Part shown: piece by piece, positions 31,850 to 42,343 of the stretch
How the letters are laid out: every line of letters starts with the position of its first letter
Numbering within the stretch: the stretch's first letter is position 1
Assembly (NCBI RefSeq): GCF_000003815.2
Contig: NC_049983.1
Coordinates: forward strand, 1,913,917-1,958,916
Direction of reading: 5' to 3'
Origin: Branchiostoma floridae
Taxonomy: Eukaryota > Chordata > Leptocardii > Amphioxiformes > Branchiostomatidae
Length of the DNA stretch: 45,000 bases
The notes under the pieces: generated by a model
Told to the model about the DNA's origin: nothing
What the model saw: the letters and a program-made list of their open reading frames with translations, nothing else
Databases searched by the model: none
Translations under genes and position numbers: made by a program

Positions 31850-32380
31850 GTCTGACCAAAAAAAACAACGCTGGTCATATTGTTCTTCCGTGTTTGTCCA
31901 TGTGGCTATAGTACATGTTCTGACGATAAAAAGATATCAAGTAGTTGTCAAATCAAATGAGAGGAATCCAATAAGGAGTGTTGTTTTAGTTGATTTGTAT
32001 TCAAAGGGTCACATCTTATTCTTTGTTTGTTTGTTTGTTTATTTCGATCTCCAATTAGAGTTACAATTATTATCATAACTCTATTCTTCCTGGAGTCGTC
32101 CATCAACATTACAAATTAAAACCATCAAATAACATAAAGTCAACAAAGTACATGTATACTGTATGACATAAGAAAAACTGAAGTGAACTGATTACAAAAA
32201 TGTAACATAAACTCAGTAAACAGAAGTAATGAGGAGGGGTCAGAGGTCAAAGGCTATAACATAAGTAACAAAACATCAATCGTTGAAACCATAAATAAAA
32301 TAACCAAATGGGTGTAATTAACAAAGAAAATATCCACAACACAAGTCAATTATCTACATCATATCTACATACAAATTCGT

Positions 32381-33300
32381 CTACCACCAATCCTGCAAGG
32401 GTTTGTTTGTGTTGATTTTTGTCCGGATCCAATTCACAATGTGTGTTTTGAAAATGGAAGGTGAGGTTGCTTTCATTTGTGGTGGGAAAGTGTTATATGA
32501 CTTGGTGCATCTATACAAGAAGGTCCTTGTCAAGGCCGCAGTTCTTGGCTTAGGTAATCTAAAACCACCACTTGTCGCAAGACGAGTGCTGTGCTCATGT
32601 CTGCTACTAATGTTTTCTAATCTGCTATACATAGCTCTAGGTTCCTTAGATACTAATAGCTTGTTGAACATAGAAAGAGTGCCTGTGTACAATCTTTCTT
32701 TAACTGTTGGCCATTGTAGTTTACTATGCATATAATCAATGTTCTCATTATAGCGCGCATTAAGAATTAGTCTAGCTGCCCTATTTTGCAGAATCTGTAG
32801 CTTGTTCAAGGAGGTCTGAGGGCAGGCAGATAATAAGCAAGCACAATAATCCAGATGGGATAACACTAGTGCCTGCGTCACCATCTTTAGCGGTCCATCC
32901 ACAATCAGGTGTCTAGATCTCTTAAGCATTGCTAGTGAACCAGTCATCCTATTCAGGACTTTGTCTGCTTGCTGTGTCCATGTTAAGTACTGATCTATAA
33001 TGAAACCAAGTAGTTTTGCTTGAAATACTTGTTCAATCCTTTTGCCATTCAAAGAAAGCTGTAACTCTGGGTTGCTCCTTAATCTGTGGCGACTTCCCAT
33101 CAAAATCGATTTTGTTTTCTCCACATTTAATACTAATTTGTTTGCTTGTACCCAGTCCCATATATGGTTAAGTTCGGCCTGAAGTGTGTTTTGTATCATG
33201 GAGACATTTGAGCCAGAAGCGGAAGGAGTGGAGTCATCGGCATACAATTCTATGTTACAGTGAGTTATAGCAGTGGGTAAATCATTGGTATATATACAAA
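32381..33300 (-). CDS. LINE reverse transcriptase C-terminal part (after frameshift)
   Basis: Continues the polyprotein from 33301 in another frame. It starts at the reverse transcriptase motif F-x-I-Y-T-N-D-L-P and carries the catalytic Y-A-D-D within I-E-L-Y-A-D-D-S. Thumb and C-terminal regions follow (L-G-F-I-I-D; L-S-H-L-D-Y-C; L-Q-I-L-Q-N-R-A-A-R-L-I-L; F-L-Y-R-C-T-K-S-Y-N). Stop at 32381-32383. The catalytic residues survive, but no full-length enzyme can be made from this copy unless the extra base is an assembly error. Confidence 0.85.
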
Positions 33301-35588
33301 AAAAGTAATGGCCCCAAGCAACTCCCCTGTGGAACACCACTTAAGCATTTCCTGTGTGATGAGACTCCACCGTTAACACTGACAGCCTGTGTTCTATCTG
33401 TCAGATAGCTGTTGACCCAATTGACGGCCGACTGGACAAACCCGTAGCTCTTTAGTTTGGCTAACAACACCTTGTGGTTTACCACGTCAAAGGCGGCGCT
33501 GAAATCCAAGAGCACTGCACCTACAAGATTGCCTTTGTCTACTTCCTCTCGCCATCTGTCTGTCATTTGCACAAGAGCACTAGCAGTGGAGTGATGCATT
33601 TTGTATGCATGCTGGCGATCGGACAGAATGTTATTAGAGACTAAGTATGACTGGATTTGATCTTTACATATTTTCTCCATTAATTTACTTATTGCTGGTA
33701 GGAGACTGATGGGACGGCTATTTGGACCATTTAAGGGAAGGGCTTTGTTTTTTATTAGCGGAAGTACCTTTGCACTTTTCCACTGTTTGGGGAAAATCTC
33801 CTGTTCAATAGAACTGTTGAATATGTGGCACAAAGGGGTAGCTATGTGGTCGGCAGATATGCGTAGTAATGTATTATCGATATTGTCAAAACCTGTTGAA
33901 TAACACTGGGGAAGATATGTTAAAAGCTCATGGACATAGTGCACAGTTACTCTTTGAAAAGAGAAGGAGCATTCGTTGGACTTCATAATGTACTTGTCAA
34001 TTGGTGCAGTTACTCTTGTAATATCTGGCTCATCTCCCTGAGTAAGCCGCAACACTTTGTTTACAAAATACTCATTAAAGTGATCGGCGATGTCCTTAGG
34101 CTTAGTCAAAATTTTACCATTTGTCTCAATAAATTTAGGTGTATCACATGTGTTTCTGCCTAGTATTCCATTTATCACCCTCCATAGTTTCTTGGTGTCA
34201 CCATTACAACTGTGTGTGTCAAGTAATTCTCTGTAATGTGCTTTCTTTTTCTTTCTGTTTTCCCTCACAACAACATTTCTCAGTCTCTTGTACACCATGT
34301 AATCGGATGAAAGACCTGATGCCTGTGCTTCCTTTTTTGCATCATCCCTTAGTGTCATCAGTTCTCGGAGGTCACCGTCGACCCACTGGGCTGGTGATGA
34401 CCTCACGGTGGACTTCCGAACAGGGGCGTGCTCATCCACAACTTGTGTGAACAAAGTCATGAAGCAATGTAGTGCATCGTTTACATCCTGCTCATTACTT
34501 ACAAGGTGCCATGGGACTTCTGAAATGTCTTGTAGGAATTTTAGTTGATTGAACTTTTTGTATGATCGCTTGTGAGTGATGGTCGGCTGTCCTTTAGGAG
34601 GTTTTGTCTTCCTAGTTATATACACCAGGTTGTGATCAGTGCACCCTAATGGACTAGATTTAGCACATGTGAATAAGTCTGGTCTGTTTGTGAAAAGCAG
34701 ATCTATACAAGATGATGTTTCAGTGCCATTAACGTTTGTGCAAATTCTAGTTGGATCTTTCACCATTTGTGTTAAGTTGAGTGAAGACAGTTCTAAGTTA
34801 AGTCTTTGTTTCATTGTACATGTATCACTTGACCAATCGATATTAAAGTCCCCTAAAATCATGACTTCCTTGTCCCCGTTAGATACTGTTTCTAATGATT
34901 GCACAATAGTGTTAAGGTATTCTGCCTTAGCACTGGGAGGCCTGTAAAGGCAACCAATAAGTATAGGTTGTACATAGGGGAGATGAATTTCTGTCCATAA
35001 TAATTCAATGCCATTGATCTCAAGGTCTGCTCGTCTTTTATGCGGGATGTTTGAATTGATAAATAATGCCACTCCACCCCCTCTGTTGTTACGGTCTTTC
35101 CTTAATACCGTGTAATCACCTACATGTAGGGCTCCATCAAGCACACTATCGTCGAGATGAGTTTCTGATATTGCCAAGACATGGAAATTGTTATCATGTA
35201 GTAACTGAGATATCTCCTGTGTTTTATTACGCAGACTGTTTATATTCACGTGTCCCACATGTAGCCCTTTACACGGTAAGGTGACATTAGGACCTGGATT
35301 GGTCTGTATGTCGCCTGACATTAACAGGGTAAGTACGGCTAACAGTAGACTCGGGTCTGAGGTACCTCCAGTACTGTGTTTTCTTGACTGCGTCACCAGT
35401 TGGATGCTGCTGACTGCGAGAGATCCACCCATACCCAGACACACGGGACGATCAGGTGCAATCTGCCATGATGTCAGTGGATCCACAGGAAACTGAGGTG
35501 GTAGCACTCGGCTGACGTTTGGGAGTAGGGCTGAAGTAATAGTGGCTCCAAGCAACACGAGGCGAGGCAATGCACTTAACATAGACAT
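33301..35588 (-). CDS. LINE leader, 2A-like motif, endonuclease and RT N-terminal part
   Basis: The frame opens M-S-M-L-S-A-L-P-R-L with a hydrophobic stretch. Residues 81-90 are hydrophobic and lead into S-G-D-I-Q-T-N-P-G-P (91-100), a 2A-like ribosome-skipping motif with Q where most have E. An AP endonuclease follows (N-I-N-S-L at about 115-119, S-E-T-H-L at about 141-145, R-G-G-G-V-A, L-G-D-F-N-I-D-W, T-D-H-N-L). The reverse transcriptase starts near 560 (S-R-P-I-S-L-L, L-L-D-F-S-A-A-F-D, S-G-V-P-Q-G-S-C-L-G-P). At the T7 run (A7 on the plus strand, 33298-33304) one extra T shifts the frame, and translation stops at 33282. Group: CR1/Crack/L2-like, inferred from motifs. Confidence 0.88.
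35289..35318 (-). other. 2A-like ribosome-skipping motif
   Basis: Encodes S-G-D-I-Q-T-N-P-G-P at residues 91-100 of the LINE frame, preceded by the leucine-rich S-L-L-L-A-V-L-T-L-L-M. In 2A peptides the chain breaks between the final G and P, which would release a 99-residue leader from the endonuclease/RT. APE-type LINEs of invertebrates are known to carry such motifs; activity with D-I-Q in place of D-V/I-E is not shown here. Confidence 0.7.
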
Positions 35589-35640
35589 GGTTTCTATGGA
35601 CTCCAGGCTACCTAATCTATAACAATCAAGATTAGTGCTA

Positions 35641-37465
35641 AAATCTTTATTTCAAGGTTAGAAAATGATCACAGGGGTTGATAGTACCTTTTAACGTGTT
35701 TACAGAAACTAGTACTATCTAATGATGGATGCGTGACGTTGCACAATCAGTTACGTGTCATCAGAGTACAGTAATGATAATGTGCCTAAATATACAGATT
35801 GGTGCACAGACAATGTGCACTAAGTACAATCATACAATAATACAAGCATTGGAACACAGTGTTGGAACCTCCAAGTGAGCTCTTCCTGTACGGCTCTGTA
35901 CGTTTTGCCACCGGTGATGCCCCTTGTTCTATGCTGCCCTCCCCAGTGCGCACGGACGGGCACAATTTGGTAAGGTAATAGCCAAACAATTTACAATTTT
36001 GTGAACTCCCAGTAATTGGGTAGCGTCTATAATCAGTATGCAGTCAACTCAAGCTGAGTTGTACGCTCTAACGTTAAGAAACAAGAAAAATTTGGGGGCC
36101 TTACTCGCCAGTGGACAAGGAGGCGTCCATCTTGAATCCTGACCTCTGACCTCATTCTTTGATTTTGAATTTAATTTGGCATTCTATGGCATTATTTATT
36201 TGTTTTTTTGATAGTTTCTTTCAATCTACGGCATATATGTGCTCATTTTACAGCTGGTTTGCAGAATTTTCTGTATGGTCGAAAATTTAAGAATTCTTCC
36301 GCGCGTGCGTAGTTGTACGATTCAATTCGAGAACGGATTATAAAGGATGATCTTTGACAAGATAGCCTTGGATATACTTTACAAAATTGAACACTAATTG
36401 TACTAATCAGGGGCGAATTTGTATAATACATTTAGGACACTAAAACATCTGTACCTTAATATAAATTAATGATTAAATCAATATACAAATGGTTACCTAA
36501 TTTACAAAATGTTACAGTATCATATTGGAAATGATGGTAAAGTCACTCTCGGGACATTTGGCAGCTACGCTAAGTTCAATATCATCAGACATAGATAATG
36601 TAAATTAGGGTCCTATTTACATAGCCAATGAGGAAATGCTACAATACCCTTCTTTGCTACTACTTTCATACTTTAAGCATCTAGGTAGATATGTTACATA
36701 ACTGATGTATCCTATGCAAATTAGATCAATATTTGCACAATCAATGAGATACACAATACGTCACTCGATCAAGCGATCTTGTTTTTATCAACAGCACTGC
36801 TCTACAAATATTCATTGCGTAGAGCAACCTTCATTGATACAGTCAGGCAAAATAAAAACACGTATACTAAAACACAACACCACCAACAAACGTACATTAG
36901 TACATAGAAACCGTAAAATCGTTGTCATAATGATGCTTTTTCACTGACACATTTTTGTCAAAATGTGTTCATGAAGTCACAGAATATTTCGGTTGCTTCA
37001 GTTTTTTAAAACATAATACTTATATGCGAAGATATATGTTTAATAAGTACATGTGTGCTCTGAATATAAGGTACTGATATGAATGTTTTTGCATCGTATA
37101 TCACATCACAGGCGATATTTAATTGTGATTCAACTAACGCAAAAAAAAGCTCACACAAAATAGAAGAATATGGATTTACACAACAATTCTAATATTACAT
37201 GTTACGTTTTCAAAACATGTTGTCCACTTTGTTTCTGTTCAATAGTCCTAGACAATGACTGAATTCCAAAATTCTTTGTACACAACTGTTTTTTTCAACC
37301 GACGTTTAAGTGATTAACTGTCACCTTAACGTGTTATTTCTGACTGGTTCAAGTATATTGCAGTAAAGGTGTCGCTGCTTGCAGGTGCAGTCCCAATCGT
37401 TTAATGTTTACATATACAATATGATGTTCTCTATCATCCGTAAATAACTTCATCAGGATGGCAAA
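35641..37465. other. Non-coding stretch with a repeat piece
   Basis: No gene was recognised. About 36550-36640 matches the repeat block at 14330-14410. The rest is AT-rich unique-looking sequence. Confidence 0.5.
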
Positions 37466-37467
37466 TA

Positions 37468-37892
37468 TTCATATAGTAAGGTTATTCATGCACAACTAAG
37501 GAGTACTTACTTCCAACCTTTCGATGTCTATCAGACACCATTACCAGGGTAGAATAACTGGAAACTACTTGTTGATGCTACTTATAGCCGATGTAGGTGG
37601 CGCTGCAGCTGCAAGAATGCCGTCCCAAACGTGGTTCTGCTTGTATCCGAACCCCCCCCCCCCCCACGCCCCGTCTCTGTTCATGACTTAGGCTGATTTT
37701 CTGATCCAAACTGCCTCCTTAATCCAGTGTGTTCTTCTGTTTTCCTCACTGTCTATGACTCTAGCCCCATCCCAGTCTATTGCATCAGCTAGAAAATCAG
37801 CTCCAGTCATGAACAGAGACGAGTGGGGATAGACATGGAAACGTTGGAAATAAGTACTCCTTGGTTGTGCCTAAAGAAGCTTACTATATGAA
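37468..37892. mobile_element. 425-bp foldback MITE with TA target duplication
   Basis: Left TTCATATAGTAAG, GCACAACTAAGGAGTACTTA, TTCCAAC and ATGTCTATC are mirrored on the right as GATAGACAT, GTTGGAA, TAAGTACTCCTTGGTTGTGC and CTTACTATATGAA. Inner arms also pair (GTCTCTGTTCATGACT..GCTGATTTTCT). TA flanks both ends (37466-37467, 37893-37894). Nearly the whole element is one long imperfect hairpin. It ends 27 bp past the stop codon of the minus-strand lectin gene. Confidence 0.82.
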
Positions 37893-37918
37893 TATGATGT
37901 TCTGTCTGATGTTATGTT

Positions 37919-38065
37919 TCACAGTGGAGACGTTTGACAGATGAAAGGGTGGGCGTAGAAGCAGTCAGCGTCATCCCACATGGGGTAACCCGTGGGTCCT
38001 GACCAGTACGAGACGCAAATATTCCAAAAAAATCTAGTGTTACTGGGCTCTCCTGGGTTCCAGCC
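37919..38065 (-). CDS. C-type lectin domain, last exon (pentraxin-lectin gene)
   Basis: Terminal exon of the minus-strand gene: 49 codons including TGA at 37919-37921. It encodes G-W-N-P-G-E-P-S-N, a Cys, W-S-G-P-T-G-Y-P-M-W-D-D-A-D-C and F-I-C-Q-T-S-P-L. The acceptor TTTCCCATCAG lies at about 38066-38076. Entry is phase 0, as in the plus-strand paralogue at 3315. EPS and WDD replace the textbook EPN and WND, exactly as in that paralogue. This shared change argues that it is an inherited property of the subfamily rather than decay. Confidence 0.9.
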   Translation of the reverse strand, partial: GWNPGEPSNTRFFWNICVSYWSGPTGYPMWDDADCFYAHPFICQTSPL

Positions 38066-38239
38066 CTGATGGGAAAGGAAATATTGGTCAATGTCAAGTT
38101 ACATCAAATCAGATTGGTTTTAGATCGTCTAACGATCATCGTCAGGTGGCAAATGTCAGGGTCACAGTCAATATGATAAAGTAGATGACGTTATATCACG
38201 CCATAATGTCGTCATTTTTTATAATCTTTATATTTCTTC

Positions 38240-38605
38240 TACACTCTTTTCCATTGAAATGTAATGTAATGTAAAAAAATGGCGGGCACTTTTTTTTAAA
38301 TAAATCGGCTTATTTTTCAGTGAAACCTACCTGTTTGTTTAGGAAAATTCGTCTTTTAACCATAGCCAAAAATGGAAACTTATTATTTTCTTACCCATTG
38401 GTTATGTGTTACACGACAGGTAACAAACGTTATTGGTAACGTTTGTTACAACAGTAAACTTTACCCTTTTTCTTCCAAATAATTAACATTATTGGCTACA
38501 TCAATTAGATATAAGTAAACATCCCGGGGGACATTTATAAGTCGGCAGCATTTACACCAGGTCTGATAGAAAGCTTCGAAATCATTGAACGATGGTAACG
38601 TCAGT
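38240..38605. repeat. Dispersed repeat with near-palindrome, copy 2
   Basis: Matches 18060-18410 throughout. The central palindrome at 38420-38449 differs from perfection at two positions (TTATTGGTAA in place of TTACCGGTAA). It lies in the intron of the lectin gene. Confidence 0.8.
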
Positions 38606-38927
38606 AACACAAGTCAGGGGTAGGAGGAACCCCTTTACACCCTTGGTCGGAAGTCCTCATAGGAGACGGAAACTCCAAATAACAAGTTACCTGCATCTGC
38701 TGGGGCCGTCTTACACGTGGCATGCAGTTCTTGTCCCTATGAGACTTAGTGCGCCAGTAGACGAGAGGATGGAGAAGAACGTGCACGCCCCTCCTTCACC
38801 ATAAAAAGCCATGTGCAGGTCAGGCAAACAGGTTACCGAACCCACTTGCAAGTGCCTGTTTGGCTGCCCATCTGTCGAAATCGACAGGAGAATCCGAAAA
38901 AAGTAAATATTTTGTATTTATACTGAC

Positions 38928-39217
38928 CTGGTAGTCATAAGTGTGCAAGGCAGTCCCGTCAATCCATTGCCAGTCTGTGTAGGTTGTACCTTCCCACAAA
39001 CCGATCCAGTACTGTCCGTTTCCTCCTTCGGTCATCACCAGCTCTCTCAAGGCTAGGTCAAATTCTCGTGTCTTGGGCATGGCAAGAGTCGCACTCTCCG
39101 ATAAACAAGCCTGGGTAGCAACATCATGGGACACTCCGTCGGAAGAGAGTCGGACGCAGGTGTCGAGGAGTAGTCTGTAGCCGACTGGGCAGCCGTCGTC
39201 AACTATGTTGGTGGCAG
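38928..39217 (-). CDS. C-type lectin domain, first exon (pentraxin-lectin gene)
   Basis: Minus-strand exon with acceptor AATATTCCAG and donor GTCAGT. It enters in phase 1 (A-T-N-I-V-D-D-G-C-P-V-G-Y) and leaves in phase 0 after T-Y-D-Y-Q. Landmarks: L-L-L-D-T-C-V-R-L, V-A-T-Q-A-C, S-A-T-L-A-M-P-K-T, Y-W-I-G-L-W-E-G and W-Q-W-I-D-G-T. It is closely similar to the exon at 1857-2143 over its whole length, so the two genes are inverted paralogues. It is preceded in frame by the pentraxin exon at 40218. No disabling change. Product: a soluble or surface mosaic of pentraxin plus C-type lectin, probably recognising sugars. Confidence 0.9.
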
Positions 39218-39858
39218 CTGGAATATTTCAACATTAATATATAAGTATATATAGACGATATAAGTCTCATGGCGTATAGAAAACCTCTCGCTTTTAGTAG
39301 AGTTTAATGACCCACTACCGTGAAATAGAGAACATAAAGTACATCAAAGGCCTAGGTACCAATTCTCAACTTTGGGCCCGGCAGGGTTGCTTTCCAAAGC
39401 AAAAAAATATATAAGAGAGGCAACAAAACGCGCAGAACATTAAAATAAAATAGCCAGGAGCATAATCTGTGCACATTCCTAGGTGAACACTTTTAATTTT
39501 CGTTTCCGCAAATATCCCGGCCGGGCCCTGTTTAGGACCTGGAACCTAAGCCAAAATTGGACAGAAAAATGTTTCTTAAAACCGCAATCGCAGGTACAGG
39601 ATAGACTATATAACATTTGAGAGAAAATGTGACGAAGGTTACAATGAACTGACATTTTCGTGGAAATTAATAAGAAATACCGGTGTTGACTTTATCAAAA
39701 GCCTAGATATATAGGTAACATGTGACTTTTCCGGAGCAGGGGAAGATGAAAAGCACCCTCCTTCCTTATTTACGTTTTGATATGATTGTGTGTTTTGTGG
39801 CTTTGAGCAGAAAGTGGCTTTCCGCTTGTCTGTGAATGCGGGAAGTCTACAACTTATA

Positions 39859-40177
39859 AGGGCACAACCCGCCGTACGTGTAGATACGTGCTGTCTACGT
39901 GCAAAACCTTTGGCGATCTTTTTGGGTCCGTAAGTGGTAAGTACCGCCTCCGTACGAACTCGTAGGGAATCCGACGGATTTTCGAGCTCGCAGACATGCC
40001 GTAGAACTTTACGTGCAGGCAAAATTTTGTGTGCCATCGGGCTGAGAATTCGAACCCCATACGTGGCAGTACGGGCGACGCGCCTGCCTTGTACAGCCTG
40101 GACTTTTTTTAGAAATACGTGGCGGACGTTGTCTCCCCATTAAACAGGTATAAAACAGGTACGGCGGGTTGTGCCCT
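39859..40177. mobile_element. MITE family A, full copy 2 (319 bp)
   Basis: Terminal inverted repeats AGGGCACAACCCGCCGTACGTG ... GTACGGCGGGTTGTGCCCT, flanked by TA (39857-39858, 40178-40179). It is inverted relative to copies 1 and 3 in its interior. It lies in the intron between the CTLD and the last pentraxin exon. TA duplication suggests Tc1/mariner-type mobilisation (inference). Confidence 0.85.
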
Positions 40178-40217
40178 TAGCCTGAAAGATATACGGTTAC
40201 AGAGGTTAAATACGAAC

Positions 40218-40383
40218 CACATTCTTCCATGTAGTATTGTTCCACAGCTCCGTATAAAGACACCTGCACGTCTCTCCAGTCGATGACGTTACCGTACAGA
40301 CGACAGTTGTTCGCTTCTGCCATCTCATCTAGGTTCAGGACCCAGTTCCACATGTTCAGATTGCAGATGTGGCCCAGATAACC
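40218..40383 (-). CDS. Pentraxin domain, third exon
   Basis: Minus-strand exon with acceptor CTTACAG and entry in phase 0. It reads G-Y-L-G-H-I-C-N-L-N-M-W-N-W-V-L, then E-M-A-E-A-N-N-C and V-I-D-W-R-D-V. This is the C-terminal strand-helix part of the pentraxin fold (G-x-I-x-x-x-N-M-W motif). It ends at a phase-1 donor, taken as G|GTTCGT (40217); the nearby T|GTGGTT is an alternative in the same phase. Phase 1 matches the CTLD exon at 39217, so the pentraxin reads directly into the lectin domain. Confidence 0.82.
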
Positions 40384-40600
40384 CTGTAAGACAAATAATA
40401 TAAACTCTAAATGTCATTGACTTTTTTTACCTGTACAAAGGAAATTGGAATTTTAAATAATATTCTGTTTGTAGCCTGTAGTTTACTTTTCGACATGTGG
40501 CTTTTTTGCACGTGTAACATAATAATTCTCCTCAAAGACCTGATTTCCATTTACCACAGTATCTAAGGGAGGTCCCTTACAAAAGTTGAATAATAATTCA

Positions 40601-40740
40601 TACCTGAATAAAATGAGGAAAGTCGTGTCAAGTGCCTTTCTCAAGGGCAAAATATTGGTGGCATGACAGTGGGATTTAAATCAGGAAGCACTGAATTAGG
40701 GGCCCAAACCCTTACAGTTACCACAGCCAGAAGCCCATAC
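40601..40740 (-). mobile_element. tRNA-derived SINE, copy 2
   Basis: The minus strand carries a tRNA-like head (TGGCTGTGGTAACTG...TTTAAATCCC, a decayed B box), then GCCACC, TTTTGCCCTTGAGAAAGGC and ACTTGACACGACTTTCCTCA. It has the same body as the copy at 5440-5560. It lies in a pentraxin intron. Confidence 0.72.
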
Positions 40741-41035
40741 ATTTACTATGAAATAATAAAAAAATGCTAACACTTTACTCCAAACACTGAATTAAACTAT
40801 AGGGAGTTCCACCTTTAAAATTTCGGTTAATCTCCGTCGACTTTGTTCTCAGAATGACCCTTCTATCTCCAGCAGTGACGTCAGGAACACACCATATTTG
40901 CAGGAGGGGGCCATAAGTATCAAAATCCAGTGTTGGAAGTTAAGTGTTAGCTTTTTTCTATAATGTATTCTACCAACACATATAAACTTTCATGTTACTA
41001 TGTGATAAATCTATGAGACTTCAAAACCTAAGCAC

Positions 41036-41312
41036 CTCTCCAAAATCAAAGCCTCCTCCGACCCAGTCCTGATCCTGTCCCAGGATAAACACGCCTCCAG
41101 GGTTGACCACGTGGCCGACTCCCAGTCCGTACTGTTCTGTCATACGCTGCCCGTCAGTGAAGAGCCGGACCAGTCCGTTATTCTCCCACGTCAGGCAAAC
41201 GTGGTGCCAATCAGCGTCGAGAACTCGAAGGTCGATCCAGGGCGAATCCGCGCCGTTGATTGTCACCTTAGCAAGTGGAGTAAACGTGGTGTCGTGTACC
41301 ATATAACGCTTG
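41036..41312 (-). CDS. Pentraxin domain, second exon
   Basis: Minus-strand exon of 277 bp, read S-K-R-Y-M-V-H after a split AG|C codon, leaving in phase 0 at GAG|GTGCTT. It holds the pentraxin signature W-H-H-V-C-L-T-W-E-N (H-x-C-x-T-W, with N for the final S), R-L-F-T-D-G, then the calcium loop I-L-G-Q-D-Q-D-W-V-G-G-G-F-D. Most pentraxins have Q-E-Q-D there; D for E keeps the acidic charge. The Cys pairs with the one in the first exon in known pentraxins. The acceptor (TGTGAG at 41313-41318) has a poor pyrimidine tract and is chosen by phase. Function inferred: calcium-dependent ligand binding. Confidence 0.85.
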
Positions 41313-41962
41313 CTCACATTTATCCGTGGGTTAACCTATATTCTGTTGATTAAAAACTAGAAATTTTACGTCCAAGGACGGAGGTTCAAATTGCAGTATT
41401 TTCAAAATAATGCAACTATTGTCAATATATTTCACCAGCCGTCGACATCCCTCAAATACCCTGTTTTTAAAAACAACGGATAAAGGTTACCCCTCGGGAA
41501 AAGGTGAACTAGCGTTACATGGACCGTACCAAGGTCAAATCATAAACTGTATTCTGACCGGGGGGGGGGGGTATCCACGTAAGAAAACCTGTATTGGAGA
41601 GACAACTTAGAAAGATCATTTTACCCAACCGCCAAAGCTCAACATCCTCAGAAGTTTCTCAATCCATGCATATATAGCCACCTGGAGAATCAGTCTCATC
41701 AAACAAGCATAGAATGCTGGACAGGGAACCAGGTGTTTTGTTAACAAATAAGGAATCATAGAAAAAATCTACACCAAATATTTGCACACATTTCTAAACA
41801 GAGACGAGGGCGCTTTAGACTTTCGGCAACAGTGAATAGTCCACTGTAAATTGTCCGTCGACAAAGACCATCAGTAGAAAATTTGGGTTAGCCCAATATT
41901 TTTTGTTGATAATTACAGTCCAACTTAATACAGCATATTCAACATCATGTATTATAAAGCTA

Positions 41963-42294
41963 AAGGCACAACCCTCCGTACGTGCAATGTGTCTGTAGTT
42001 TTTATATGGGGGGTGAGACCATGTCCGCCACGTATTTCTGAAAACGTTCAAGCTGTAGAAGGCAGGCGCGTCGCCCGTAAGGGCACGCACGGGGGTAGGT
42101 AGGTTGCGGCGAATCCGAAGCCTGATGGTACACATAGTTTTGCCTACACGTAAAGCTCTACGGCGTGTCTGCGTGTTTCAATATTTCCTACAAGTTCGTA
42201 CGGAGGCGGTATCTAACACTTACGGATTCCAAAAGATTGCCCACGTTTTGGCACGCAGACAGGACGTATTTGCACGTACGGCGGGTTGTGCCCT
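41963..42294. mobile_element. MITE family A, full copy 3 (332 bp)
   Basis: Terminal inverted repeats AAGGCACAACCCTCCGTACGTGC ... GCACGTACGGCGGGTTGTGCCCT, flanked by TA (41961-41962, 42295-42296). The match extends a few bases into the flanks (ATAAAGC / GCTTTAT). It is inserted 49 bp downstream of the donor of the first pentraxin exon. Confidence 0.85.
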
Positions 42295-42343
42295 TAGCTT
42301 TATATGTTTGTACTGTGAATGTGAACTTATTACCATAAATAAC

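Larger units (their letters stand above)
32020..35640 (-). mobile_element. LINE with 2A-like leader, near full-length
   Basis: A non-LTR retrotransposon on the minus strand. The 3' UTR (about 32040-32380) ends TTGGAGATCGAAATAAA followed by a (CAAA)n tail at 32024-32041. The main frame starts at 35588 in a good context (ACCATGT). The 5' boundary is unclear, near 35.6 kb. Confidence 0.85.
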
